Both the position numbers and the translations under genes were made by a program. Positions 1 through 12,896 of a DNA stretch of 64,000 bases are shown piece after piece (the stretch's first letter is position 1; every line of letters starts with the position of its first letter). Source of the DNA: Lingula anatina. Lineage: Eukaryota; Brachiopoda; Lingulata; Lingulida; Lingulidae. Under the pieces are notes generated by a model, which saw only the letters and a program-made list of their open reading frames with translations, ran no database searches and was not told where the DNA came from. Location: the NCBI RefSeq assembly GCF_001039355.2, contig NW_019775624.1, positions 434,692-498,691 of the forward strand, read 5' to 3'.

Positions 1-80
1 TTGTAAAAAACATCATTATAATTGATACCGGTTATTGGTTTCTTGCTTATTTTTGGTTTTGAGTTCCCATAAATCATTAA

Positions 81-81
<1 letters not shown>

Positions 82-131
<50 letters not shown>
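82..131. repeat. (CT)n microsatellite
   Basis: About 25 copies of CT lie just upstream of the first visible exon of gene A, inside its intron. It is a simple repeat. Confidence 0.95.
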
Positions 132-138
<7 letters not shown>

Positions 139-212
139 AGGTCATTTAATAAGATAATAACTTGAAAAAAATATTATCTGTATGTATATATATATCATAT
201 CTTTCATATCAG

Positions 213-1809
213 GTAAGCACAGCCTGGACTTTCAAAACTGCCACTATGGCCGCCATGTCCAGGTTGCTCATGAAGGCCGGTGTTCCTCCCCATTGCTTTA
301 TACCACACCAAGGCCTGTCATTACCACGACCCCTAGAGATAAATGCAAATATAAACTCTGTACTCCTGGGGCACCACAATACTGTGGATCTAATGGCATT
401 ACTTATAAATGTAAGTTTTATTATATTACATATTTTATTATATACGTGTGAATATTTTGTCTTTGTGAATCACATTTGTGATTCTTGTTGTAAATAAGTT
501 GCTTTAATTTTCAAATTCATTGGTAAACTTTCAATCATGAATTGACTTGAGATAATTAAAGGAGTGCCAGTCTGATAGAATACTATAGTCTGTTAGAATT
601 CTACTCACTGATGATTTGTTGAAACAATAAGGTAAATGTGGATACATACATTGGGTTCTATTTCCTTGTCTGCTTAGATAATGTAGAAGTAAGCCTTATG
701 TTATGAGATTATGTTGTCACATCAAAAATACATTGTAGTGAATTTGCTGATGACATAACAGCAGCATTTATTGGTGAAAATTGTGTTTTCAGATTCAAGC
801 AGATTTCTCTCACCTGAATTACCATCAAAGGCATTTAATGATTGAATCACAATTATAAGCACTACAGATATCTAACTTACTTACAGAGTTACACCCTAAA
901 CCAATCACTATCTTACATTAATTTAAAAATCAGTTAAATTGACAATAAATGGGGACACAGCTTAAAAGCAGAAGGGTGTGAGATGGTGAAAAAACAAGGA
1001 AAATTTGATGTATATATCCACCTTAAACTAATGTTTATTTTGTAAAGATGTATCATTTTCAATGTAAAAGCATGTGTATATTTTTTCACATAACATTTTG
1101 TATGTATATTTATTTCATTAGATCATACCATCAATCACTAGTATATGAATTTTTATCCTAGGTAAAGAAAACTTGGAGTACTGGAATTGCATGGGTCATA
1201 ATGTAAAAATTGCTTATCCTGGGAAATGTTATCAAAGAACTACTACACCAAGGCCCAGTGCTGTGTTAAACCCATGCACAGCCTCATGCTCCTCCACCCC
1301 TCGCATTTACTGTGACCACCATGGCTTTGAATATAGTAAGTCACCCTGTGTTTTAAGAAGTTTATAATAGGTATAATTATCTGTGACTATTTGTTCACTA
1401 AGCTTCAATAAGGTAATGGTTAAGAATTTTGTTTTACTATTTCAAGAGGTATCATAGCATTGACAAAAAAAAAAAAAAAAATTAAAGCCAACATTTTACA
1501 TAACTAAATTTTAGGGTCATACAAAGCATTTTTATCGTAATATTTTGTCTGGAAATATCTCCCAAATACATAACCATATGAATTTGGTTTTAAACATGAT
1601 ATTCTAAAATCAACAATGAAAATAAATGTTCCTAATGAAATAAAATGATTTCCTTTTCTTTACTAGCTGATCAGTGTGACTTCTATCATACTGCCTGTTT
1701 GTTCTCAAGAATTGGTAAATCCCTCATACAGTCACCATGTCCCACTGGCAATGTAACTCCTGACGGTACTGGGTTGGGCTTAAGTGTCATTGGGGCCATC
1801 ATTGGATAG
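213..1809 (+). CDS. Gene A: multi-Kazal secreted protease inhibitor, 5' end outside window (3 exons visible)
   Basis: Exons are 213-410, 1162-1335 and 1667-1809, with phase 1 introns. The start lies before the window. The first exon opens with the C-terminal half of a Kazal domain (CKHSLDFQNC, the first Cys codon being split by the intron), then a short Thr/Pro linker, then an N-terminal half ending CGSNGITY. The second exon repeats this plan. The last supplies the final half (QCDFYHTAC...SPC) and a Gly/Ile-rich tail ending AIIG-stop. Two complete domains and one half are visible. Kazal domains are serine-protease inhibitors or adhesion modules of secreted proteins; no target can be named. 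An AATAAA lies at 1934. It is head-to-tail with gene B and ends in hydrophobic-Gly as genes B-G do. Confidence 0.88.
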
Positions 1810-2958
1810 GAATAGAGCAAAACTTCGTCTGTTTTCACATGTACTCAATGCTAATAGCAATAGCTATCAGCAACCATTTAATTGTGGTTTGACATAGACA
1901 AAACTTTTAAACCATTTCTTTAAAAGTGAGATCAATAAAGTATACTAACTAGTTGATGTATTTGTAATTCATTGCATTTTTGGGCTAAATTTTTTCCTCA
2001 TTGCTGTGCTGCAATTGTGGAGGGGGGAAGGGGGAAGTAATCTGAACACACAGATTGGAGCATTGATGGGCTTATATATTTTAAAGATTTAAAATGTAAA
2101 CAGTGAAAATTAAAAACTGTAACCTACAATGCCATCTTTCAAGTAGGATCCAAGAGTATTTAAATATAATTATTCTACATCCACATTATATATTTTTTCT
2201 CAAAATTTCTTAATTAATTTTTTTAATAACAAAGGTTTCATTAATTAATTCAGATTTGATTCTTTCATTTAATTAATATAATTAATGTGAATGTCAACAG
2301 TTACACCTTCTCTTTTCAAACTGCTAGAAGATGCAATAAAGAAAGAACATCACTACAGGTTGTACCTCAATTTCTCATCAAAGCTCTGTGCTAGCTCAGG
2401 TACAGCATGGCAGTAAAATTTTTATTGAACATAAGATTTGATTTTCATAATTTAATTTCAATAAACTGAAAATTGTGAACCTTAATTATTTTCACATGTT
2501 ATTTTGTTTAATATCTGGCAAGAAATGAGTGTATCAAAGTAAAAAAAAAATGCATTTTGTTTGCATCAATTTTGAAGCAATTTGAATTGAAACTGTATGC
2601 ACAGATTTAAATAAATGACATATATGTATTTCCAATAATTGGAGTTCTTGCATAATTTGGACTTGTCACAATTATAATTGAATCAGGCAAGCTTGTTTAT
2701 CTTTTGACACATATGTACACATTAAGCCGCTGAGACAAAATGTCTGGGTCATGCCAACTTTAAGTTGAAATTCATGACACTCAAGTAAATCTTGTGAACA
2801 GAGCCTAACTGGCCATGTGCAATGGATCCCAGTGCATCAGCCAAGAAAGAGATCAACTCTCATCATGCATGAGTGTTATCGCAAAGGATGGTACCTATTT
2901 ATTCTGATTGCATCACGTTCCATCCCTCATGGGTGACGTCCACATAGAACCTGGAAAA
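1810..2958. other. Intergenic region between genes A and B
   Basis: It holds the 3' UTR of gene A and the presumed promoter and 5' UTR of gene B. No coding exon is supported. The last 250 bases before the gene B start are less AT-rich than the rest and probably contain the promoter; no TATA box is convincing. Confidence 0.6.
1934..1939 (+). promoter_or_regulatory. Polyadenylation signal AATAAA, gene A
   Basis: Canonical AATAAA 125 bases after the gene A stop codon. Confidence 0.75.
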
Positions 2959-4372
2959 ATGAATGGACTGTGGATGGTACTGTTCTGTTTATCAGGTACA
3001 TGTATGCAAATTAATATTGGATGTCAGATATGTACTATGGTATTTTGATTCTGATTTAAGTGCAGAACCAGTTTAGATGTAAATGAAAGAAAAACACTTC
3101 ATTTCTACAAAGTTCTTTATAGCTTTTTCTTTACTCTTTGATAGGCTCACTGTTCAATATGTAGTATTACAAATTATTTATTACAGAAAAATACTTAATT
3201 TTTATATTATTTATGCAGGTATGGCGTACTTACTTTATTCTATATTTGTATATGTGTGTGTGTTTGAAAGAAAGTTATATACTGTACATGTACATAAAGT
3301 TTGATGATGCAATAAAAAAACCATACTGAATAAATCTTTAATGCAAAAAATGTACAACTGCACTCTCGATAAACATAAACTAATACATTTATGTAATGTA
3401 AGTGTATATTCAGCAAGTATTATTTTCTTTTTATATGTATGATATATTTCACACAAATAAACAAAATTATTAATTATTATTATATAACTTCAGTGATAAC
3501 AGTTCATGTGAGAGGCCAACTATCTGAATGTGGCAGGGAATGTCCAGAGGAGTATATTCCAGTATGTGGGTCTGACAGGAGAACTTACGGTGAGTTGAAA
3601 CATCAAATAATCCATTAGGCATATCCTTGCCACTAAAACTGTAACTGTCCTTCTAAGTGTAAAAGAAACAGAGGTTATTGTGTGGTGCTCTGAAACTATA
3701 CTGAGGATTTGTAAATTGTGCATTTATTTTGGCTTAACTTTTGGTCCATGTGCATGCTTATATTATTATAAGTGCATGTTTACAGAAAATAATTTAAGAT
3801 GTGGTTGTTATTTGTAATAACTCTTGATATGAGGACTCCACTGATTAAAATCTTGGACAGTATTTAAAAAGTCACTGAATGCTGGGTAATTGTCTGTATA
3901 TATTCTGATTGGTCTGTCTGTTGCCGTTGCTGTTGCTGATGCTGTCAGACACATATGTTCGGCCCATAACTTTCAAAGCATATTTTTGTTTTACTTTAAA
4001 TTCACCAAGTGGCTTTGTTTGGTAAAGAGGCAGGTTGCTTTTGAAAATCAGCATGCTTGGTTTGCATGTACAGTAATAATTCTTTATTTTATTTATTTAT
4101 CTATTTTATTTATTTATTTTTTTTTTTTGCACAATTTTGGTGACATTCTGCCTGTATCTGCCAAACCATAAAGAGGCAGGTTGCTTTCAAAAATTGCCAT
4201 GATCACTTTACATTTATGGTAATTATTCTGTTTTTTTTTTTTTTTGCACAATTTTGATGACATTTGCCCCATAACTTCCAAATCATATTTTTGTTTTACT
4301 TTAACTTTTCCAAGTTGCTTTGTTTGGTAAAGAGGCAGGTTCCTTTCCAAAATCAGAATGATTGGTGTGTAC

Positions 4373-4446
<74 letters not shown>

Positions 4447-6251
4447 TTTTTTTTTTTGCACAATTTTTGTGACATCCCCCCCCCCAGCCAAACTGTATTT
4501 TTGTATTAGTTAATTTTTTTTTTTTTGGGGGGGGGGGATGGTGAAATTTTCATTTTTCACACATTAGCATTTTAAGTGGCTTTTATATCAAATTGAATTG
4601 AATCACTTGCTAGTTTTTCAATCTCCGTGTACCTGTAGTACATAAGGTAAGAGGTTTAGAGTGATTATGCTATTTTAAAGCATTATATAACAGTGCATCA
4701 AAATTGGCCAAAACATTTTGTGCACTTTTTCTGTATAATGTTTGAACTATTGACAGTTTTGCTGCCTTGTTTCCTGTATGTTGTCTGTATATTTGCCAGC
4801 TTTGCTGTCTAATTAATATAGTTGGTAAATACTATTACTAAATTTACTGTAACAGCCAATGCTGTCAGGGTGTTTTCATTTTTCAAGCATGTTGTAAATG
4901 CAGGGCAGACCCAGAATCCACTTCATAAAAACATGAATGATTGAAATTTAACAATCTTTTAAATATAATGCACGTATTGATACTTAAATGTTTAACTTAA
5001 TTTTGGTTCTTTCAGGTAATGACTGTGAGCTGGACATTGCTATTTGCTTGTTGAACTTGCAGGGGCAACAGTTGAAAAAGCTCGGAGATGGGGAATGTTC
5101 ACAATTTACCACAGTGCCCACAACCACTACCACCCCAGAACTAACCACCACATCAGGGAAACCAACCATCTCCACCACAACTACAACCCCAAAACCAACC
5201 ACCACCACCACTACTACCCCAAAACCAACCACCACCACCACTACAACCCCAAAACCAACCACCACCACCACTACAACCCCAAAACCAACCACCACCACTA
5301 CCACCCCAAAACCAACCACCACCACTACAACCCCAAAACCAGCCACAACACCCTACATCAGATGCCCTAAAGTCCAATGTGCCCCTGGTGCTCAGTCTGT
5401 ATGTGCAAACAATGGGAAAAAATATGCTTGTAAGTATTTTTTTAATTGTTCATGAAGTAATGACTTTAAAATTTTTATAATATTTTTGTGATTTTTTAAA
5501 ACCATCATTAGTAATCTTTTTACTGATCATTTATGACACAGATTGACAAAATAAAAAATAAACAAATATTCAAATACTTTTTATAAGTCAGTAATTATCT
5601 TGAACAGGTAAAGCATTACTGGACTATGAAAACTGTATGACTCACAGCAGGGCCACAGTGTGGAATTGCAGATGCTGGGAGACAAAGTGTGGACCATTTA
5701 ATCGGCCTGTTTGTGGAAATGATGGAAAGACCTATGATTGTAAGTAGAAGGAATATGAAAACTGATGATGGTCAATTTTGCACTTGAGTTTTTATTCTTT
5801 TTTTTTTATTACAGTAACTTTGTTTTCCCTTATTCAGTATTGTAACTGAAATGATTAGTTTATGTTTACAGGCAAAAGGTCTCCTCTTTTAAGCAAATAA
5901 TTTTCAAAATTAATAAATTTTCATTTACATACTAGTATGATGGAATTGGCCCTATTCTAGAAAGACGTGTTGAAGACAGTACATGGTCTTGTTAGAATCT
6001 TTATAATGTGTATCCATTTTATTTTAGGTAGACAACAATTGGAATACTTTAACTGCCGTTATGGATCCAGAGTGTATTACACAAGGTTAGGGGCATGTCC
6101 AACAACTAAACCAGGACCTACAACCCCCAAAAGTGTATCAAATCAGTTGTCGGAGGTGGAAAAAGCTTGTCTAGATATTAAGAATGGGAACTGCCGGACA
6201 ACATCTTATGTATGTGTAGCACCAGATTGGAAAACATACAGTAAGTAATGA

Positions 6252-6309
<58 letters not shown>

Positions 6310-6998
6310 ATGAGCTGTTAAAAACACCATCATGAGCTGTTAAAACTAAAATTGAAAACAATGATCTGTATTTATCCATTTGTATTTTAACATTGTATTT
6401 TAGCATGCGTGCGTGCATGTGTGTGTGTGTGTTCACCAAATTACAGATACTTAAAAAAATTCTTAATTGATCACACTCTGTATTGTTTGCTCTTTGATAA
6501 TGACAAAATCTGAACATTGAATATGTTGACAATTTCAGGAACATTTGGATATTTATGACAATTTTACCTCCAAGAGCAAGAGTGTACCTAAAAATAAAAA
6601 CAATAAAAATGACAAGCTTAAACTGTATTTTGCATACTTTATGTCATTGTTTTCAGCATGCATGCCTATGAATTTTTTCAAGATTTCCACAAAACTTGCC
6701 ATATGTAGCATGACTCAATTAAGCCACTGTCACAGCTAGCAAAGATGATTAATTATATATATTTTAGTGAATGATACTGTAAATATGTTTATGTTTGTCA
6801 AATGTGATGTAACACTGTAGGTCATAAATTGTATTTTTTATGGTCATAAATGGCATTTTGCTGAAGAGCTTTCTCTTATGTTTTTCAGATGAATGTGAGT
6901 ACTTGAGGGCTAAATGCCATAATGGAGATGGTACTCCTATTTGGTGGCATGGGGGAAGATGCATTGTAAATGTGGACATTAACAACCTATTTGGATAG
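2959..6998 (+). CDS. Gene B: secreted 4-Kazal protease inhibitor with Thr/Pro mucin-like spacer
   Basis: Exons are 2959-2995, 3494-3589, 5016-5429, 5608-5739, 6028-6240 and 6889-6998; the total of 1002 nt gives 333 aa. Exon 1 is a signal peptide (MNGLWMVLFCLS). Exon 2 carries the first half-domain ([13 protein letters not shown]). The inhibitory P1 position, two residues after the second Cys, would be Glu. Exon 3 completes that domain (CELDIAIC...GEC), runs through a 70-residue spacer of TTTTTTPKP repeats likely to be O-glycosylated, and starts domain 2. Exons 4-6 complete domains 2-4. All introns are phase 1 and cut domains after TY. The protein ends NLFG-stop. Domains 2 and 3 have the displaced fourth Cys discussed in the findings. 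Gene C is its closest relative by exon lengths (96, 132 and 213 nt are identical). Extracellular location is inferred from the signal peptide; the protease target is unknown. Confidence 0.9.
3960..4475 (+). repeat. Diverged tandem repeat in intron 2 of gene B
   Basis: About three copies of a roughly 120-220 base unit, the middle one shortened. Each has a 'ggtaaagaggcaggtt' core, an A+T microsatellite and T run of variable length, then 'tttgcacaatttt'. The variable middle (TTTA, ATT or T runs) differs between copies. It does not look coding and its origin is unknown. Confidence 0.7.
5185..5345 (+). repeat. Coding minisatellite for TTTTTTPKP spacer in gene B exon 3
   Basis: Four to five tandem copies of a unit of about 27-30 bases (accaccaccactacaacccc plus aaaaccaacc) encode the Thr/Pro spacer. 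It is in frame and should be length-polymorphic. Confidence 0.85.
6254..6306. repeat. (GT)n microsatellite
   Basis: Pure GT repeat just inside intron 5 of gene B, beginning 13 bases after the splice donor. Confidence 0.95.
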
Positions 6999-8180
6999 AA
7001 AAACTGGAACTCATTTGTTACATATTCCAAATTCTGTTACTTGTTTCTTGTGGTGAAATAAACATCTGTTACATATGTTTTTCCAGATCAGATATCCTCA
7101 GCTGCAAGTATATAAAGCACCAAAACAATTTTAATTGTTACACTAAGTCACTCACATATAACCTAACTAACTAATTCACTAAAAAAATTCTTCCTGACTA
7201 ATATTTTAACTATTTAAACATAACATACTCAGCCAAATGACATAACCAGTAACCAACATCCCAAATGGCAAACGCATGGTGACAATTTTGACACCTATAT
7301 GTCATATATGACAACTGATATCACAGCTAGGGAAGTTACCTAAAATGTTAACATAAGAGTGAAGATAATTAAAACAACCCACCAGCATATCAAAAGCATC
7401 ATAAAACCAGTAAAATCACTTAAAAATATTTCTTTATGAATTTCTAAAAGAATGTTATATGAAGAAAAAACAATGCTATTAGTCTTGATGAGTGAGCAAT
7501 AAAGCCAAGGATAAACTTGCAATGTAACTTATCTATTATGGCATCAAATAGAGAAAGAGATACCCTCATGCAATCGTAACAACAGACAAAATGGCTTTTT
7601 AAAAAAATTAAGGGATACTTGTACTAAAATACCCAGACATTGGGCCAACTTTGCCTGACATTGAATAACAGACATTGGGTTGTCATTGGTCCACTAAAGA
7701 TATTATTTGCCTGTACCTCAAGGTTGGAGTGACCACATTTGATACTGGGACTAATACAAAATCTGCATGCAAAGAATATTGGCTGTCAGTGGTGAAATTC
7801 CATGAAAATCTTTGGGCTTGTGTACCAGACCTTCCCATTAAAAACCATCCGCTTCACATCTGAGGACTTGCAAGAGGTTGGAAAGCAAAGATTGAAGGGA
7901 AACATGAAACTAAAACTTTGGGCCTGGAGACTGGGATTTCTGAATTACACATTTACCTTGTCTGCCTCAACCTACAATATTAGTAGCTACTCAGTAACAT
8001 GATAAAAAAACTTGGTCACTGAGTTCAGAATGAGACAGCCTGACTGTTTCCACGCCTTCACAATCAATACACCTGTTCTACATGTACTGTACTTACTACC
8101 ACTGTGATATAGACTGGTGTTAATACCAAATGCAGACAGCCTGACATACTACTACCTTTGTATAGTGTACACCTAAGAAG
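6999..8180. other. Intergenic region between genes B and C
   Basis: It contains the gene B 3' UTR and the gene C upstream region. I see no supported exon, RNA gene or mobile element. Confidence 0.6.
7057..7062 (+). promoter_or_regulatory. Polyadenylation signal AATAAA, gene B
   Basis: AATAAA 59 bases after the gene B stop. Gene C has the same signal in a similar context (ggtgaaataaac). Confidence 0.8.
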
Positions 8181-9989
8181 ATGAAGACATTATTTTTGCT
8201 ATGTCTTACAGGTATATGGATTATGTTTTATTACATATTACACAGGCAGATACAGCATTCCCTTTCCCCATCTCACCCTGCTGTAAAGACATCATTGAAA
8301 AGAATGGTGCATTTTTGTTGATTATGCTGTATCTGTGGGCTTTTCTTTTCCCTTTTCAGTCCCACCACTTTTGTTTTGGAAAGGGAGAAGGACATACCCT
8401 TATATTATGTCTCTGCTTGTGAACTGTTATGTAGTCTATATTTATTTTTCAAGTGTTTGCATACCACTGTAACAGTTATTATTTAAACTGTGATAAAACC
8501 TATCAAACGTAGTGTCTAAAAATTAAGCAACAGATAATTTTTTACAGATTTTAATATTGACTAGAAATGCTTTAGAAACATATAATACATTAATCATATA
8601 TATCATAAATAGTTAATTATTGATAATAACTATATTGGTTATAAGAACATTAAATGCACTTATTCCCAGTGTTGAGCAGTTTGGTAAAATGCCAAGACAC
8701 TAACTGTATCAAGGTTTGTCTGGAGGAGTATATCCCTGTGTGTGGAAGCGATTTAAGGACATATGGTAATTAAGACTATATTTGAGAATGTCAGTGAACA
8801 GCATTGATTGTAAGAACTTATCTTTAACCCATTTATATTTTAAATTTTATATTTACCTGTAAAGTAATCACAAATAAGTAGCAATTCAGGGAGATTCATA
8901 CTATACAATACACAGGTAAAGATAATATCTTGTGTTCTTCTTGTAAATTTTAACCTTGTCTGTTTGACCCTGTAGTGATGGTACCTTTATGAAATATAGG
9001 TAAAAGATTACCAATTTAAAACCCAACACTGAGAAGGAAACTGATTATTAATTTTATTTTTTCTTAGGAAATGCTTGTGAATTGGAGAATGCACAATGTT
9101 TGTTCAAACATCAAGGACAAACAATTTTCAGTCTTGGACCTGGAGAATGCTCAAAATATACCACTTTACCAACAACAACCAATGAAAAAATAACACAGAA
9201 CTTAGCAACAGAAAAACAAACCACCACCCCAAAGCCAACTACAATAAAACCATCCACCACCACCAACAAACCAATCAGTACCACATATCCAATTCCATCC
9301 ACATCAAAGTCAACCACAACCAGAACCACTACAACTCTTCCAACTTCTTCTACAACCTTAACTCTCAAAGCAACCAGCAAAGCTGTAACAACTGCAAAAA
9401 CCACTTTGAAGCCTGCTGCTACCACCCCATATATAAGATGTCCTAAAGTCCAGTGCCCCTCTGGTGCTCGGTTTGTTTGTGCAAACAATGGGAAATACTA
9501 TACTTGTAAGTATGTATTTGTCCTTGTATAGTGATGATATTTTGAAAATATTATAACCATAATTTCTGGTATTTTACCACATTGTTGCTAATTAAAAACA
9601 GTAATTAATTTACTTTTTAATCTTTTTATAGATGACACATTAGGAAGGGATTTTTAGAAATATTTTTATATGTCAGAAATTATTTTCAGGTAAGGCATTA
9701 CTGGACTATGAAAACTGTATTACAAACAGTAGTTCCAAAGTGTGGAATTGTGGATGCTTCAAAAGGAAGTGTGGCCTATTTAATCCCCCTGTTTGTGGAA
9801 GTGATGGGAAGACCTATACATGTAAGTAGAAACGAAATAATGAATGTTTTTGCACATGAGTTTTGTCTTCCATTTGTCTCCCTGCATATCCTATATTATA
9901 AATAGATTGTCAGAAAACCATACTTGCAGAAGACATTTTTGAAGCAATTTTGCTTGTACCAGGTATGAAGAAGCAAAGTATTTTATTGG

Positions 9990-10027
<38 letters not shown>

Positions 10028-12054
10028 AGGCCACTCCTGGTGGAAATTGATCTTAAGTCATATTTGATGCATTTTCATTTAGTAAACCCCAATTACTGTA
10101 GTAGTATAAAAATATGTTGAAAAAGCAATTTCTTTATAGAAACATCACTTCATAGTATATCCATTACATTTTAGGTACACAAGAAATGGAATATTTGAAC
10201 TGTCGTTATGGAACCAAAGTGTCTTCCACAAAGTTTGGGGCATGTCCTACAATAAAACCAGGTCCTACCACCCCTAAAAGTACAACAAATCAGTTGTCAG
10301 AGGTAGCAAAGGCTTGTCTAGATATTAAGAATGGGAACTGCCAGACTACATCTTATATATGTGTATCACCAGACTGGAAAACATACAGTAAGCAATGAAA
10401 GAATATATAAATATAAAGCCATATTATAGAAATTTTTCTTTGGAAAAATATGGAGCTGCAAAAACCTTAAACATATTTTGCGCAAACCCATGCAGTTTTA
10501 CAGAACTCGAGGATAAATATTGGCTTCCAGAAATATTCTGGTAATTAGCAATATGGACAAGATGGGGAGGGGGGAGGGAATGGCCAAAATCATGTACATG
10601 TGCAATGATTGTTTAATAAAATACTATTTCTGAACTGATGCTTTATCACCATTGGCATATGGTCTTCAAGCAATGCAAATAAACCAGTATAGTTTTGGTC
10701 AATTCTCATGCTTAAACATACTAAGTACTGTTTGTAACCAACGGATATCCAAGATCTTTCACCTTATTAACACCAAGCAAACTGAATTACTCATCCATGC
10801 ATTTGTAAACTCTAGACTGGATTATTGCAATAGCCTATTGTTTGGAATACCTAACTATCAAATGGAAAAGCTACAATCAATTCAGAACTCTGCTGCTCGT
10901 CTCCTCTGTAAAGCTCAGAAGTCCGACCACATCACACCAATTCTGCGAAACCTCCACTGGCTACCCGTGTATCAATGAATAGTTTTTAAAATATTACTTT
11001 GTCTTTTAAGATTTTAAAGGGCGACTGTCCATTTTACTTAAACTCTACCATAGAACTTTTAACTCCTATCAGATCACTTCGATCTAGTGGACAACTTCAA
11101 CTTAAGCGAAAAGACACCAAAAAGACTCTTAAAACATATGGACACAGAAGTTTCGAGATTTGTGCACCGATTTTATGGTCTAATTTTATCACAAGATCTA
11201 ATGTGTCTCTGGATGACTCATATTACTGTTTTAAGAAGAATTTAAAAACTTTTTTATTTAAAAAATACTTTAATTTATAGCATTTTTTTAGTTTTTAAAA
11301 TTTTTAAGTATTCTGTTTTTAGTCTATACTGGCTTTAATTTATCTGTGGAGTTTTTATTTTTTTATGTAAACAGCACTGAGATGCATGTGTAACGCGGTT
11401 TTAAAGAAGTGTTTTATTATTATTATTATTAATTATCAGATTACCCATTTCTCTTGATACAGGCACATCACCAATGTTTATACATGTAAATATTTTTGAT
11501 AAGGCCAAATAATATGTGAATTACAATTACTTGTTATTGGAGAGAGTGATTTGTGCAAAACAGATTAAAGAGGGGGGATCAATACTTTGTTAACTATTTT
11601 GGCTCCATTTAATGCTTTTGAAGTGGAGGACCTTTGTTGAAGCCCTAGACGCGCAACGGCGTAATAGGAGATAGATAGATAGAATGCTTTTTAAAGCAAT
11701 TAAAAAATTTAAAACTAAGAAAATGAACACCACATATTATATATATCTTTTCGCTTTTTAGTTATCATATTTACATTAAGAGATTCTCAAAAAACCATTT
11801 CCACAAACAAAGGTCAACTCTCAGTCTATAATCTACTAGTTACTGCATGTTTATATTTGAGAACATATATTCATTGGTATTACTTTTAAGGATGTCGAAT
11901 GTGATACACCTTTAGGAATTGATCCCAGTTTTAGAAGCTTCTTCTACATTTTTCAGATGAATGTGACTACTTGAAGGCCAAATGTGAGAATGGAGATGGT
12001 ACTCCTATTTTGTGGCATGGGGGAAGATGCTTGTTGAATGGGATTTTTGGATAG
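8181..12054 (+). CDS. Gene C: secreted 4-Kazal protease inhibitor with Thr-rich spacer
   Basis: Exons are 8181-8211, 8670-8765, 9068-9505, 9690-9821, 10175-10387 and 11957-12054; 1008 nt, 335 aa. Exon 1 is a signal peptide (MKTLFLLCLT), closely matching gene D. Exon 2 is the first half-domain ([14 protein letters not shown]1 would be Glu). Exon 3 holds CELENAQC...GEC, a degenerate Thr/Ser/Lys/Pro spacer and the next half-domain (CPKVQC...VCANNG). Exons 4 and 5 match gene B exons of the same length. The last exon encodes ECDYLKAKC and the C-terminus GIFG-stop. Its fifth intron carries a degraded LINE fragment. B and C are tandem duplicates: the half-domains are highly alike but the spacer has diverged, as expected for a repeat-built segment. 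Confidence 0.9.
9990..10022. repeat. Poly(A) tract
   Basis: A run of about 33 A in intron 4 of gene C. It could be the tail of a retrotransposed fragment, but no flanking duplication was recognised. Confidence 0.8.
10640..11432 (+). mobile_element. 5'-truncated, degenerate CR1/L2-like LINE (reverse transcriptase C-terminal end)
   Basis: Two reading frames give the C-terminal region of a CR1/L2-type non-LTR reverse transcriptase: SRLDYCNSLLFGIP, QNSAARLL and LRNLHWLPV at 10740-10975, then RSLRSSGQL, TYGHRSFEICAP and FKKNLKTFLFKKYF at 10999-11280. Between them lie an in-frame TGA (10976) and a frame change, so the copy is dead. The TGA stands where related elements usually have Arg, consistent with CpG decay. 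The 3' end has a (TTA)n run near 11415-11432, typical of the group. It sits in the same orientation inside the last intron of gene C. The 5' boundary is approximate. Confidence 0.85.
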
Positions 12055-12896
12055 AAAAATTGGCACTCATTTGTGACAGATTTTTATTTTCTGTTAGCAT
12101 TCTGTGGTGAAATAAACCTCTGTTACTCTTTGTATATGTCTTTTGAGTGCTTATATACATGAATCTTTAAATGTAACTAATTTACAAAACAATTAATTAC
12201 TCACCCACTTAGCTAACAAACTAACCAATTAGTTTAACAAACAAATAGTTTATTACGATTGAAATGTATGTATTATTGTTTTAAAAGTTACAAATAAAAG
12301 ATTTAACACTGGTGGTGCATACGTAAGTCAAAAGTCCAGGTACCTTTTCCATGGATACTGCTTAATTTAGAATTGAAAAAAAATTTGACAGGTATCTGCA
12401 ACATTGTTCAAAACTCTTATTGAACTGGGTATAACCATTGATTTATTTATTGAACATAATGAAAGACAATATTTCATTTATTGTGATTGATGAATAATAA
12501 TAGTAGAGACAGATAAAAATTTAATTAAAAAATAGGTAGATATTTATTACTTCTCCCCAAGGATTCAAGGCGTAAAATTAATACAATTTAAAGAGGGGAA
12601 TAGGAGGAGGGGGATTGACTTTCTGAAAACTGCCTTAATTTGCACCACCTCATTTTTTCTCTCTCTCTATCTTCTTTTTTTATTTTATCTTCATTTAAAG
12701 TCATCTGCCATGTGGCGCACATTGAAGTCAATATCACATTGACAGACCTGGTGGTCATCAAGTTCAGACTGTGACTGCATGTGGAACAGATATACACCAC
12801 CACGTCCCATACAGCTGTTCCGCTACCCACAGTCTTCTCAGGTGTCCTTATCAAGTACACGCTGCCTGGCACACATACAAGAAGACACCTATGACG
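12055..12896. other. Intergenic region between genes C and D
   Basis: Gene C 3' UTR and the putative gene D promoter. The 200 bases before the gene D start are relatively GC-rich. Nothing else is recognised. Confidence 0.6.
12111..12116 (+). promoter_or_regulatory. Polyadenylation signal AATAAA, gene C
   Basis: AATAAA 57 bases after the gene C stop, in the same context as gene B. Confidence 0.8.

Noticed and set aside
162-497. Longer frame beginning before the first visible exon of gene A
   Set aside because: It begins at a TTG in intron sequence; a good acceptor at 212 and the standard half-Kazal start at 213 define the exon.
4984-5377. Val/Gly-rich open frames antisense to gene B exon 3, and His/Asn- or Gln/Pro-rich shadow frames in the Thr spacers (also 9111-9488, 14194-14676, 37560-38123)
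   Set aside because: They are mirror images of the ACC/CCA repeat; the sense frame is confirmed by splice sites and flanking Kazal halves.
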